From: Deferribacteres bacterium
Lineage (GTDB): Bacteria > Zhuqueibacterota > Zhuqueibacteria > Zhuqueibacterales > Geothermadaptataceae
Length of the DNA: 8,676 bases
Assembly: GCA_020633655.1 (NCBI GenBank)
Contig: JACKDF010000040.1
Span: 1-8,676, forward strand
Direction of reading: 5' to 3'
Both the position numbers and the translations under genes were made by a program. The notes beneath the pieces are model-generated. The model had not been told where the DNA came from. It saw nothing but the letters and a program-made list of their open reading frames with translations, and ran no database searches. This document shows, piece after piece, positions 1-5,630 of this stretch. Position 1 is the first letter of the stretch; every line of letters begins with the position of its first letter.

Positions 1-323
1 TATTCAGGAGAATGGAGCATTTGCAGAAAATGCGATCGGGAGGGGAAATGGAGCATGATAACCTGGTCCCATTTTTCTCCTTCCGGAGCGATGAGCGTAA
101 ATTTAACTTTACCCATCCACAGGACCTGCCCACCACACTGCCAGGCTATTTTTGTGGCTCCTAATGAATACCGCTTATATGCTTCTTTGCCATGAACCGT
201 CTTTCCATCCACCTCAACCTTTTCTTTCAGCTTCAATAAATTGAGTATGACAATTGGATTTGCATCATCGGTTTCACTTGTGTAGGCTGCTAAAACCTGT
301 TCAGTTGGATTAATGCAGTTCAA
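1..323 (-). CDS. DUF1330-family protein (partial, runs off left edge)
   Basis: The 107 readable codons match the DUF1330 pattern, a small dimeric alpha-beta ferredoxin-like fold of about 95-150 residues with no settled function. Hallmarks are an INPTEQ-type N-terminus (residues 4-9), the VILNLLK strand (25-31), GKEAYKRY (45-52), GGQVLWMGKV (64-73) and the SRSHFLQMLHSPE helix (95-107). The C-terminus lies beyond the window, probably some 20-40 residues. The start is the TTG at 321-323. It places INPT where homologues begin, has an AAGGAT ribosome site 8 bases upstream, and no ATG fits because the frame is closed by a TAG about 20 codons upstream. It follows the metallo-hydrolase gene on the same strand. 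A catalytic role is not established for the family; an oxygenase-like or stress-related role would be speculation. Confidence 0.8.
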   Translation of the reverse strand, partial: MNCINPTEQVLAAYTSETDDANPIVILNLLKLKEKVEVDGKTVHGKEAYKRYSLGATKIAWQCGGQVLWMGKVKFTLIAPEGEKWDQVIMLHFPSRSHFLQMLHSPE

Positions 324-460
324 TTTAAACCATCCTTTTTTGATCTTTTGATATGGAAGGTGTAACTATGCAGCAATTCGGTCATTTCGTTTTTTGCGCT
401 TCCCAGAAAAATACCATAATCTCGTGTTACTTGAAGTTTACTTAAACGTGCCAACTTCAA
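320..460 (-). CDS. Doubtful small ORF, 46 residues
   Basis: An open frame runs from a TTG at 460 to a TGA at 320-322. It overlaps the DUF1330 start codon in the arrangement TTGA. The peptide is basic and leucine-rich, with KLARLSKLQVTRDYG near its start and an internal ATG giving MTELLHSY. No ribosome site precedes the TTG, and the frame is closed by TAA just upstream at the end of the metallo-hydrolase gene. It could be a short leader ORF coupled to the DUF1330 gene, a remnant of a longer gene, or chance. I recognise no family. Confidence 0.2.
   Translation of the reverse strand: MKLARLSKLQVTRDYGIFLGSAKNEMTELLHSYTFHIKRSKKDGLN
332..337 (-). promoter_or_regulatory. Shine-Dalgarno supporting the TTG start
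   Basis: On the minus strand AAGGAT lies 8 bases before the TTG at 323. It is the only reasonable ribosome site near the point where the DUF1330 homology begins, so it decides the start choice. Confidence 0.5.
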
Positions 461-479
461 ATCGCTTTAATGCTTGAAA

Positions 480-1499
480 TCATTTCAACTTCCCATTTTC
501 AGAGATTAACGATTCCCACCATTTGCTGTTGGGAATTTGGGTTGGATAAATTGTTGTTTCACCAACTTTTGGTGTTGCCAGCGGCACACCAGCATTTTCT
601 GCTGCTGCACAAAGGCGTTGAATCGGATCGTACCAACTGTGTGTGGAAAGCCGAAATGTGCCCCAATGGATGGGGTGCAGGATTTTGCCTCGCACGTCAA
701 GGTGAGCTTGCAAACATTCTTCAGGAAACATGTGAACTGCACGCCAACGCCGGTTGTAGGCTCCATTTTCCATAAAAGTCATATCGAAAGGTCCGTACTT
801 GTCACCGATTTGTTTGAATCCGGGGAAATAGCCGGAATCGCCGCTGTAAAATATATTGTGTTGTGATCCGTGAATTACCCACGAGGCCCACAAGGTTTTA
901 AATCGGTCGGTGAGTGCCCGGCCGGAGAAATGCTGAGCGGGCGTTGCTGCGATGAGCAGCTTTTCATTCACACGATACTCCTGCCACCAGTCGAGTTCAA
1001 TGACTTTCTCGTGCGACACTCCCCACTCAATCAGCGTTTTTGCAATACCAAGAGTTGTGATGAACAAGTTCGCTTTATCTTTAATTTTTTGAATAGAATA
1101 TTTGTTGAGATGGTCATAATGGTTGTGTGAAATGATCACAACATCGATTTCCGGCAAATCAGCGATTTTCAATGGCACTTCACCGTTATAACGCGTTGGA
1201 CCAAAAAGGGAGATTCTTTTCTCATAGACAGGATCGGTGATAATTTTATTGCCATCAATATTGAGGAGCAGGGATGAATGCCCAAGCCATGTGGCGTTGA
1301 GTTGCTCTTCTACAGTGGAATTAAACGCTGTTAAATCGACGGACTGGAGGGGCAGCGCCTTTTTCGGAGTTCGCTCAACATCTTCGATGAGCATTTCTTT
1401 CATAAGCGAAAGAAAATCATGAAAAGCAGGTTCCTGCCAATTAATCTGGTTGTAGTATTTGCCATTTTCGAACTGTGATGATTGCACAAATTTCTCCAT
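480..1499 (-). CDS. NAPE-PLD-like metallo-beta-lactamase-fold hydrolase
   Basis: This 339-residue protein is a full-length member of the Lactamase_B_2 / N-acylphosphatidylethanolamine phospholipase D-like group. Visible motifs in order are TWLGHSS (70-76), the metal-binding SHNHYDHL (124-131, with H125, H127, D129 and H130), PAQHFSGR (187-194, H190), YSGDSGY (218-224, bridging D221), VHMFPEE (255-261) and HPIHWGTF (275-282, H278). These match the seven zinc ligands and the HWGTF signature of the NAPE-PLD family, so a dinuclear zinc phosphodiesterase or related hydrolase is expected. There is no signal peptide, so it is probably cytoplasmic or peripheral to the membrane. The substrate is unknown: bacterial homologues may act on phospholipids or other phosphodiesters, and UlaG-like lactonase activity is an alternative. 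The ATG at 1499 has no clear Shine-Dalgarno, but the N-terminal FENGKYYNQ stretch is family-like and supports it. Confidence 0.93.
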   Translation of the reverse strand: MEKFVQSSQFENGKYYNQINWQEPAFHDFLSLMKEMLIEDVERTPKKALPLQSVDLTAFNSTVEEQLNATWLGHSSLLLNIDGNKIITDPVYEKRISLFGPTRYNGEVPLKIADLPEIDVVIISHNHYDHLNKYSIQKIKDKANLFITTLGIAKTLIEWGVSHEKVIELDWWQEYRVNEKLLIAATPAQHFSGRALTDRFKTLWASWVIHGSQHNIFYSGDSGYFPGFKQIGDKYGPFDMTFMENGAYNRRWRAVHMFPEECLQAHLDVRGKILHPIHWGTFRLSTHSWYDPIQRLCAAAENAGVPLATPKVGETTIYPTQIPNSKWWESLISENGKLK

Positions 1500-1663
1500 T
1501 TTATAACTTTATTGCTTTTTGAAAAGACGAATAAATTTGCAAACAAAATTTATATTGTGCCTGCACTTATTTCATTGTGTATCCGGTTATCAAATGAACG
1601 CAATTGGATCGTTGGCGGCGTAAAACGTCCGCACAATTCCCATCCTTGCAAGAGGAGGGAATA

Positions 1664-1690
1664 GATTCAAATTCGTCAAGAATTTGAATC
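1664..1690. repeat. Perfect 11-bp inverted repeat, 5-base loop
   Basis: GATTCAAATTC (1664-1674) is followed by GTCAA and then by its exact reverse complement GAATTTGAATC (1680-1690). The AT-rich stem has no T-run after it on either strand, so it is not a classical terminator. It sits inside the 1631-1800 element just after the left hairpin. Confidence 0.8.
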
Positions 1691-1692
1691 AG

Positions 1693-1723
1693 GGGTGGTC
1701 AAATGCCGAAAACTCAACCACCC
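1693..1723. repeat. 7-bp inverted repeat GGGTGGT/ACCACCC
   Basis: GGGTGGT (1693-1699) pairs with ACCACCC (1717-1723) across a 17-base loop, inside the 1631-1800 element. GGGGTGGT-type blocks next to CCTCC/GGAGG hairpins are what I would expect of an interspersed palindromic repeat. Confidence 0.65.
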
Positions 1724-1726
1724 ATC

Positions 1727-1747
1727 TCCCGCTCAAAAACAGCGGGA
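1727..1747. repeat. 7-bp inverted repeat TCCCGCT/AGCGGGA
   Basis: TCCCGCT (1727-1733) pairs exactly with AGCGGGA (1741-1747) around the loop CAAAAAC. It is the third internal stem of the 1631-1800 element and the most GC-rich of them. Confidence 0.7.
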
Positions 1748-1857
1748 CTTGACGCCCCAGTTTATTTCCCATCCTTTTCAAGGACGGAAAATTGATGTGC
1801 TCGAGAATGTGGCTGGGCTAACATGAGTACCGGACATTGTGCACTATAAAAAAATCG

Positions 1858-2475
1858 TCATCCAGAAACACTCTTCATTGCTTCAATAACGCCATGTTCG
1901 ATTAATAAATCCGCAATATCGATGATCTCGGAACGGTGCTCTTCGGGTATGCCGGCCTTTTGCATGATCTCTTCAATAGTGGCAAATTTTGCATCCGGAA
2001 ATGGCAAATTAAAAAGGAATTTTCCCTGAGCACTTGTCAGGCTCACCTTTTTCTCGCTGCGTTCCCGTCCTTCGCCAATCCAGATGCTAACGCTGCTAAA
2101 ATATAAATTATTCCGCGCTGTGGTGAAACGCACGTTGGCATTTTTCCGCTCGCGAATGACCAGTTCGTTGTCCGATTCTCCAGGTTTTGTGTCCGCCAAT
2201 GCCGCGATATCCATTTCGCATACGATTTTTTCCTGCTGCAACGTATAACGAAAATAAGGCCGTTTCTTTTCGAAAACTTCCTCTTTTTGTACAATCCCAA
2301 CTGCATGCAGGGCTTCTAAAAACTCCTGCACGGTTCGTATATGCAAACTCAACCGAGAAGCAGCCTCCGATGCCGAAATATCTTTATAAAGATACAATAG
2401 CCGGAGTAAATCTGGTGCATATTCTTTTGCCAGATAGGCCCCGATTAGCTGTATTTTTTTGAATTCTGTTATCAT
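1858..2475 (-). CDS. Winged-helix DNA-binding protein, second gene of a coupled pair
   Basis: This 205-residue soluble protein has an N-terminal winged helix. A helix-turn-helix at about 34-56 (SASEAASRLSLHIRTVQEFL) is followed by a charged wing at 61-79 ending in PYFRYTL, similar to ArsR/MarR-type regulators. Residues 105-135 form a basic beta-rich linker (RERKNANVRF, NNLYFSSVSIWIGEG). The C-terminal part (143-200) reads like a second winged-helix or effector domain, with LTSAQGKFLF, ATIEEIMQKAGIP and IADLLIEHGVIE. Its ATG at 2475 overlaps the stop of the upstream membrane-protein gene (ATGA), which implies translational coupling and joint function. It is probably a transcription regulator whose signal comes from the membrane partner; the target is unknown. 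No exact family was recognised. Confidence 0.8.
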   Translation of the reverse strand: MITEFKKIQLIGAYLAKEYAPDLLRLLYLYKDISASEAASRLSLHIRTVQEFLEALHAVGIVQKEEVFEKKRPYFRYTLQQEKIVCEMDIAALADTKPGESDNELVIRERKNANVRFTTARNNLYFSSVSIWIGEGRERSEKKVSLTSAQGKFLFNLPFPDAKFATIEEIMQKAGIPEEHRSEIIDIADLLIEHGVIEAMKSVSG

Positions 2476-3299
2476 GAGAAAAACCCAATTTTAACTGAGT
2501 TCATTTTATCAATTATGCGCACTTCTTCCCCTTTTTGGAATTTTTCGAAAAACTCGATATACAATTCACCCAGTGAAGCACACAGTGGATCAAAGGACAG
2601 GTTCTCTTTGTAATCGAGATAATCCTGTTGTGAAATATGCGCTGTAACCGTGCCGTCATAATCGAATGCAACCCAGGTTTTTTCCCAGTAATTAAGGTTG
2701 CTGCCAAAAAGATACGGGTATTCAAATCCCATTTTTACAGGGAGAAATAAAATCCGGTCACGTTCGTAAAATGGCAAAGCCACGAGATATTTTTTCAGGA
2801 AGTCGGCAAAATTCTGCAAGTGCTCCTTGCCGAATTCGAGCTTCCGTACCGGTCGAGGCCGGTCGGTGTAGGTATTTTCAGCCGGCTCTATTTCATTCGC
2901 CGCTAAGGCCATAATCTCCCGTCCGCGCCATTTGATCCGTTTTGTTACGAGGAGATAGACCAACCATACGAGAAACAAAATGATGAAAACAAAGAGGAAT
3001 CGTGCTTCCGGTGTTTTAACAATTTTATCGCCGGGACCGAATTCGTTCCAATAAACAGTATTTAAATAGAGTCCGAAAGTGAACATATAAAGTGCGCTGA
3101 TTTTGTAGCCCAGATTATTCGTGCGGTAGGCAGCAATGAACCCGAATACGGAATAGATCAGGAGAACCGCACCGAGAACTTTAAGCCCAATTCCCATTCC
3201 GAAAAGCGCACCAGCACAGCCGAAAAGAACCAGCGATACTATCGCCGGAACCAGACCAATTATACTTTTGTCTGACTTCAGAATTTGCGTGTAATACAT
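2472..3299 (-). CDS. Four-helix membrane protein with soluble C-terminal domain, unknown function
   Basis: I do not recognise the family of this 275-residue protein. Four hydrophobic segments are clear, at about 12-34, 39-58, 65-84 and 100-119. They are followed by a basic KRIKWRGR stretch (120-127), which suggests that the C-terminal half (120-275) is cytoplasmic. That half is aromatic-rich with probable beta strands (RILFLPVKMGFEYPYLFG, 182-199; WVAFDYDGTVTAHIS, 209-223) and an alpha-helical end (SLGELYIEFFEKFQKGEEV, 242-260). A strong AGGAG ribosome site (3306-3310) lies 6 bases before the ATG. The gene is first in a two-gene unit and its TGA overlaps the start of the winged-helix gene, so a sensor or anchor role for that regulator is a reasonable inference. 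A small housekeeping membrane protein is the alternative. Confidence 0.85.
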   Translation of the reverse strand: MYYTQILKSDKSIIGLVPAIVSLVLFGCAGALFGMGIGLKVLGAVLLIYSVFGFIAAYRTNNLGYKISALYMFTFGLYLNTVYWNEFGPGDKIVKTPEARFLFVFIILFLVWLVYLLVTKRIKWRGREIMALAANEIEPAENTYTDRPRPVRKLEFGKEHLQNFADFLKKYLVALPFYERDRILFLPVKMGFEYPYLFGSNLNYWEKTWVAFDYDGTVTAHISQQDYLDYKENLSFDPLCASLGELYIEFFEKFQKGEEVRIIDKMNSVKIGFFS

Positions 3300-3594
3300 G
3301 ATACACTCCTTTTGTTCTTTCTAAATCATATAGTTCATTTTTTATAAACTATTCAAACTTAGAACAATAGACGCCATAATCAAGAAAAAGTTTACATTTT
3401 TTTCATTCCCCTGTTATGAACTTTTGAAGCTTCCGTGATCATTTCGTGAGATTTCCAATGTTGTATAGGTGTGAATTCAGCGTCCACAAAAATATCTGCG
3501 GGCGTTGCAAACTATTTCATCGCGAATGTAGCACCGCACTTGACTGAAATGCCGCATTCGTAACACCAAAAACTTATTCCCAAAGGAGATCGGT
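3300..3594. other. Divergent intergenic region
   Basis: These 295 bases separate the leftward membrane-protein/regulator pair from the rightward spondin lipoprotein gene and should hold both promoters. On the minus strand a weak TTGAAT (3356-3351) and TATATG (3332-3327) pair with an 18-base spacer. A plus-strand candidate is listed separately. CGAATG (3523-3528) pairs with CATTCG (3555-3560) in the leader of the spondin gene, a weak stem with a long loop. AAAGGAG at 3582-3588 is the ribosome site for that gene. No coding region is supported. Confidence 0.5.
3391..3420 (+). promoter_or_regulatory. Candidate promoter for the spondin lipoprotein gene
   Basis: TTTACA (3391-3396) and TATGAA (3415-3420) are separated by 18 bases and resemble a sigma-70-type -35/-10 pair with five and four matches. 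It would leave a leader of about 170 bases, so a closer promoter may have been missed. In Bacteroidota-like organisms the consensus differs, which lowers confidence. Confidence 0.2.
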
Positions 3595-4350
3595 ATGAAA
3601 AAAATTCTGAGTTTCATTCTCATGAGCGCAATGGCAGCATTTATTGTTGGTTGTGACAAAAATGCGCCAACAAGTGTTGATACGATGGAAGAGACGACGC
3701 TGCAAACAACAGATATGAGCACGGTTGCAGATCAATCCGATGCACTCGCAAAAGGTTTTCACGCGGGTACTTATGAAATCACACTTTACAATTTGACACC
3801 AGCCACCGGTGCCGGAACGGCCCAACCTTTGTCACCAGCAGTAATCGCAACTCACCGCAAAGATTTTGACATGTTTCATCATAATGGCTGGGCGTCCACA
3901 GAATTGCAGAACATTGCAGAACAGGGAGATAACAGTGCCATGCTCGAAGCTTTGGAAAATGCGCATGGTGTATTCGCGTATACTGCCGGCGATGGGCCGG
4001 TTTTTCCCGGCGGTAACAAAACTTTCACCATTCAAGGTGTTCCGGGCTTTACCAAACTTTCTATGGTTATGATGCTTGGCAACACCAATGACGGCTTTGC
4101 GGCGGCTGATGCAGTCGAATTACCGCGTCATGGCACAAAAGTGTATTATCTCAAAGATTATGATGCAGGCACAGAGGTCAATACCGAATTGTTTGCCCAC
4201 CTGGCTTGCTGCAGTGATTATGGTGCCGGAATCGATGAACACAAAAAAATCAGTGCACACCCGGGTATTCGTGGAATCGGTGATCAGGATCGGGCAATTT
4301 ACGGTTGGGAAGGTCCAGCTGCAAAAATCGTCGTGAAAAGAGTGAATTAA
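3595..4350 (+). CDS. Spondin-N domain lipoprotein
   Basis: This 251-residue protein has a lipoprotein signal: MKKI, a hydrophobic stretch, then the lipobox IVGC with the lipidated cysteine at C20. A threonine- and serine-rich linker follows (23-52). Residues 58-250 match the bacterial Spond_N family. Hallmarks are TYEITLYNLTP (59-69), PLSPAVIATHR (78-88), LPGG-like FPGG (137-140), the conserved MLGNTNDGFA (160-169), the acidic DYDAGTEVNTE (188-198) and a C-terminal segment with HPGIRGIGD (222-230). In eukaryotic F-spondin this domain has a C2-like beta sandwich with metal-binding acidic residues; the function of the bacterial versions is unknown, perhaps surface adhesion. The adjacent C205-C206 pair is unusual and may disulphide-bond in the periplasm. 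AAAGGAG lies 6 bases before the ATG. It is the only plus-strand gene here and appears monocistronic. Confidence 0.9.
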   Translation: MKKILSFILMSAMAAFIVGCDKNAPTSVDTMEETTLQTTDMSTVADQSDALAKGFHAGTYEITLYNLTPATGAGTAQPLSPAVIATHRKDFDMFHHNGWASTELQNIAEQGDNSAMLEALENAHGVFAYTAGDGPVFPGGNKTFTIQGVPGFTKLSMVMMLGNTNDGFAAADAVELPRHGTKVYYLKDYDAGTEVNTELFAHLACCSDYGAGIDEHKKISAHPGIRGIGDQDRAIYGWEGPAAKIVVKRVN

Positions 4351-4361
4351 ATCTCCAGGCT

Positions 4362-4381
4362 CGAGCTGAATTTTGAGCTCG
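4362..4381 (+). terminator. Weak stem-loop after the spondin gene
   Basis: CGAGCT (4362-4367) pairs with AGCTCG (4376-4381) around an 8-base loop, 12 bases after the stop codon. There is no U-run after it, so it may only be a 3'-end stabiliser. Confidence 0.3.
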
Positions 4382-4425
4382 TTCTCTGCCACAATTTAAT
4401 TTGTGAGTTTGGATCCTGAAAAGTC

Positions 4426-4457
4426 ATGCCGGTTTGCGTTTTTTGCAATACCGGCAT
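4426..4457. terminator. Strong stem-loop between convergent genes, likely terminator
   Basis: ATGCCGGT (4426-4433) and ACCGGCAT (4450-4457) are perfectly complementary. An inner TTGC/GCAA extension around a GTTTTTT loop gives a 12-bp stem with one bulged T. Read on the minus strand it follows the UroD-like gene by about 55 bases and is succeeded by GACTTTTC, a short T-tract. It may stop transcription in both directions between the facing genes. Confidence 0.55.
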
Positions 4458-4512
4458 CTCCCTGATTAACTGCGTGAATTATTGGTGTTGTGTTGCGAAA
4501 TTTTACAGATAT

Positions 4513-5538
4513 CTACCCCTGTCGCAGCTCCTTAGCCACTTCAAGCATTTCGAGGTAATTCTCAAATTTTGCATAATCCGGCACACTGTTACCGGAGCCA
4601 ATGCAATAACCGCCGTTGTAACCTGCTTCTTCAACGTTTTTAAGTACTTGCCGCCTGACATTGGCGGGTGTTCCTCGGGACAATAAATCCACATCGACGT
4701 GGCCGAGAAGTGCAAGCCGGTCACCAACGCGCTGTTTCACCTCAGCAATTTTCATTGCTTTGGGTTCGATCGGGTGAATGGCATCGACACCGCAGGCAAT
4801 GATATCATCGAACACATCCCATAAAACACCATCGGTATGATAGATGAACGGCTTCTGATGCGCCTTCGCCAGTTCGCCGATTTTTCGCAGCCACGGAAAG
4901 AAATGCCGCCGCAGCGAATCCGGCGAGATGAGCAAGCCTTCTGTAAAAGCGATATCATCGCTGTACCAAAGCACATCCACTACATCACTTTGAGCAAAAT
5001 AGTCGAACATGCTGAAAACCAGGTCACCGATTTTCCCCATTAACGCATCGATCAGTTCTGGTTCCATGAAAAGCGCCAGGGAAAAGTTCTCAAATCCCAT
5101 GAGTTCCCAGGCCATGGTGAAGATATCCCCATACTGGCCGATCACCCCCATACCCTCGGGCAGAAGCGCCCCAACTTGCTCAAATTTTGAGTAATCGAAA
5201 TCCGTTTTCTTCGGGAATTGGTAATTTTCCAATTCAGCAAAATTTGTGATAATTCCCTTATCGTGACGCGCCCATTTTCTGGCGATTGTGCCGTCGTCGT
5301 TATACGTTATTTTTTCTTCCAGGCCGACTTTTGCGGGATTAAAATCTGCCACTGGTTGCAGTTTAACGTAGTCATACCCGGCTTTGTGCCAGAATTCGAC
5401 CTCATCGGTAAGTGTAACGATCGAACGCCCGATGTATCTGGCTTTGATGTCCGGATGCACACCGAGTTCGACCAATGGAATGTAATCGGCTTTTTGTCGT
5501 TTTAACGTTTTGATAAATTGGGAGATATCGGGGGGCAT
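4513..5538 (-). CDS. UroD/MtaA-superfamily protein (methyltransferase-like)
   Basis: This 341-residue soluble protein has the length and TIM-barrel pattern of the uroporphyrinogen decarboxylase superfamily. Visible signatures are VIGQYGDIF (132-140), LWYSDDIAF (190-198), IYHTDGVLWD (232-241), HPIEP (255-259), GHVDVDLLSRGTP (279-291) and GGYCIGSGNSVPDY (309-322). The N-terminal arginine-rich substrate motif of true HemE (RQAGR type) is absent, so heme synthesis is unlikely. Corrinoid methyltransferases of this superfamily (MtaA, MtbA, CmuA) bind zinc through His-X-Cys and a distant Cys. Here the matching positions read H234-T-D236 and C312, a variant site. It is last in a leftward series behind the barrel and GH43 genes, so a role in sugar or methyl-group metabolism is inferred. 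AGGTGG precedes the ATG by 4 bases. Confidence 0.92.
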   Translation of the reverse strand: MPPDISQFIKTLKRQKADYIPLVELGVHPDIKARYIGRSIVTLTDEVEFWHKAGYDYVKLQPVADFNPAKVGLEEKITYNDDGTIARKWARHDKGIITNFAELENYQFPKKTDFDYSKFEQVGALLPEGMGVIGQYGDIFTMAWELMGFENFSLALFMEPELIDALMGKIGDLVFSMFDYFAQSDVVDVLWYSDDIAFTEGLLISPDSLRRHFFPWLRKIGELAKAHQKPFIYHTDGVLWDVFDDIIACGVDAIHPIEPKAMKIAEVKQRVGDRLALLGHVDVDLLSRGTPANVRRQVLKNVEEAGYNGGYCIGSGNSVPDYAKFENYLEMLEVAKELRQG

Positions 5539-5630
5539 ATTACCACCTGTGTGAATTTAATTTTACCGTTTATGTAAATAGTTTTTTCGGTATACAATAT
5601 GACGAAAAAGATCTACGAAACAAGAAAAAA

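Larger units (their letters stand above)
1631..1800. repeat. REPIN/MITE-like element with hairpin inverted ends
   Basis: The left end (from GCACA at 1631) and the reverse complement of the right end (from GCACA at 1800 going left) align over about 35 bases with small gaps. They share the TCCTTG core, the purine-rich AGGA and GGGAA blocks and the outer GCAC. Each end is itself a foldback: TTCCC-A-TCCT paired with AGGA-GGGAA on the left, and TTTCC-CA-TCCTT paired with AAGGA-C-GGAAA on the right. Inside lie three further inverted repeats (1664-1690, 1693-1723 and 1727-1747). This nested layout is typical of REP doublets mobilised in trans by RAYT transposases and of short MITEs. No ORF, transposase or target-site duplication is visible. 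It could also act as an RNA structure or terminator between the two flanking minus-strand genes. A single copy in the window leaves repeat status unproven. Confidence 0.6.
1500..1857. other. Gene-free gap with a structured repeat element
   Basis: No coding region is supported in these 358 bases. The part next to the metallo-hydrolase (1500-1630) is AT-rich and should carry that gene's promoter, but I see no convincing -35/-10 pair. The middle (1631-1800) is a repeat-like element described separately. The part next to the winged-helix gene (1801-1857) is its 3' region; on the minus strand a run of seven T follows its stop codon closely, without a clear preceding stem. ATTGTGC occurs at both 1554-1560 and 1836-1842, probably by chance. 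Confidence 0.7.

Noticed and set aside
470..866. Plus-strand open frames of 101 and 109 codons.
   Set aside because: They lie antisense inside the clearly coding metallo-hydrolase gene, lack ribosome sites and give cysteine-rich, low-plausibility proteins.
1631..1800. The stacked inverted repeats could be taken for a CRISPR array.
   Set aside because: There are no repeats of constant length in the same orientation with regular unique spacers; the ends are inverted relative to each other.
2630..2675. FDYDGTVT in the membrane protein (residues 212-219) resembles HAD phosphatase motif I (DxDGT).
   Set aside because: Only about 60 residues follow, too few for the remaining HAD motifs, and the lysine and acidic motifs are absent. 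It reads better as a beta-turn.
3477..3825. Minus-strand open frames across the start of the spondin gene.
   Set aside because: They are antisense to the lipoprotein signal and linker and have no ribosome site or recognisable domain.
4513..5538. Annotation as HemE (uroporphyrinogen decarboxylase for heme synthesis).
   Set aside because: The N-terminal arginine substrate motif of HemE is missing and the neighbours are carbohydrate-related, not heme genes.
5583..5609. TTTTTCG/CGAAAAA inverted repeat between the barrel and UroD-like genes.
   Set aside because: The AT-rich 7-bp stem with a 13-base loop is expected by chance in AT-rich spacer and lacks terminator features.
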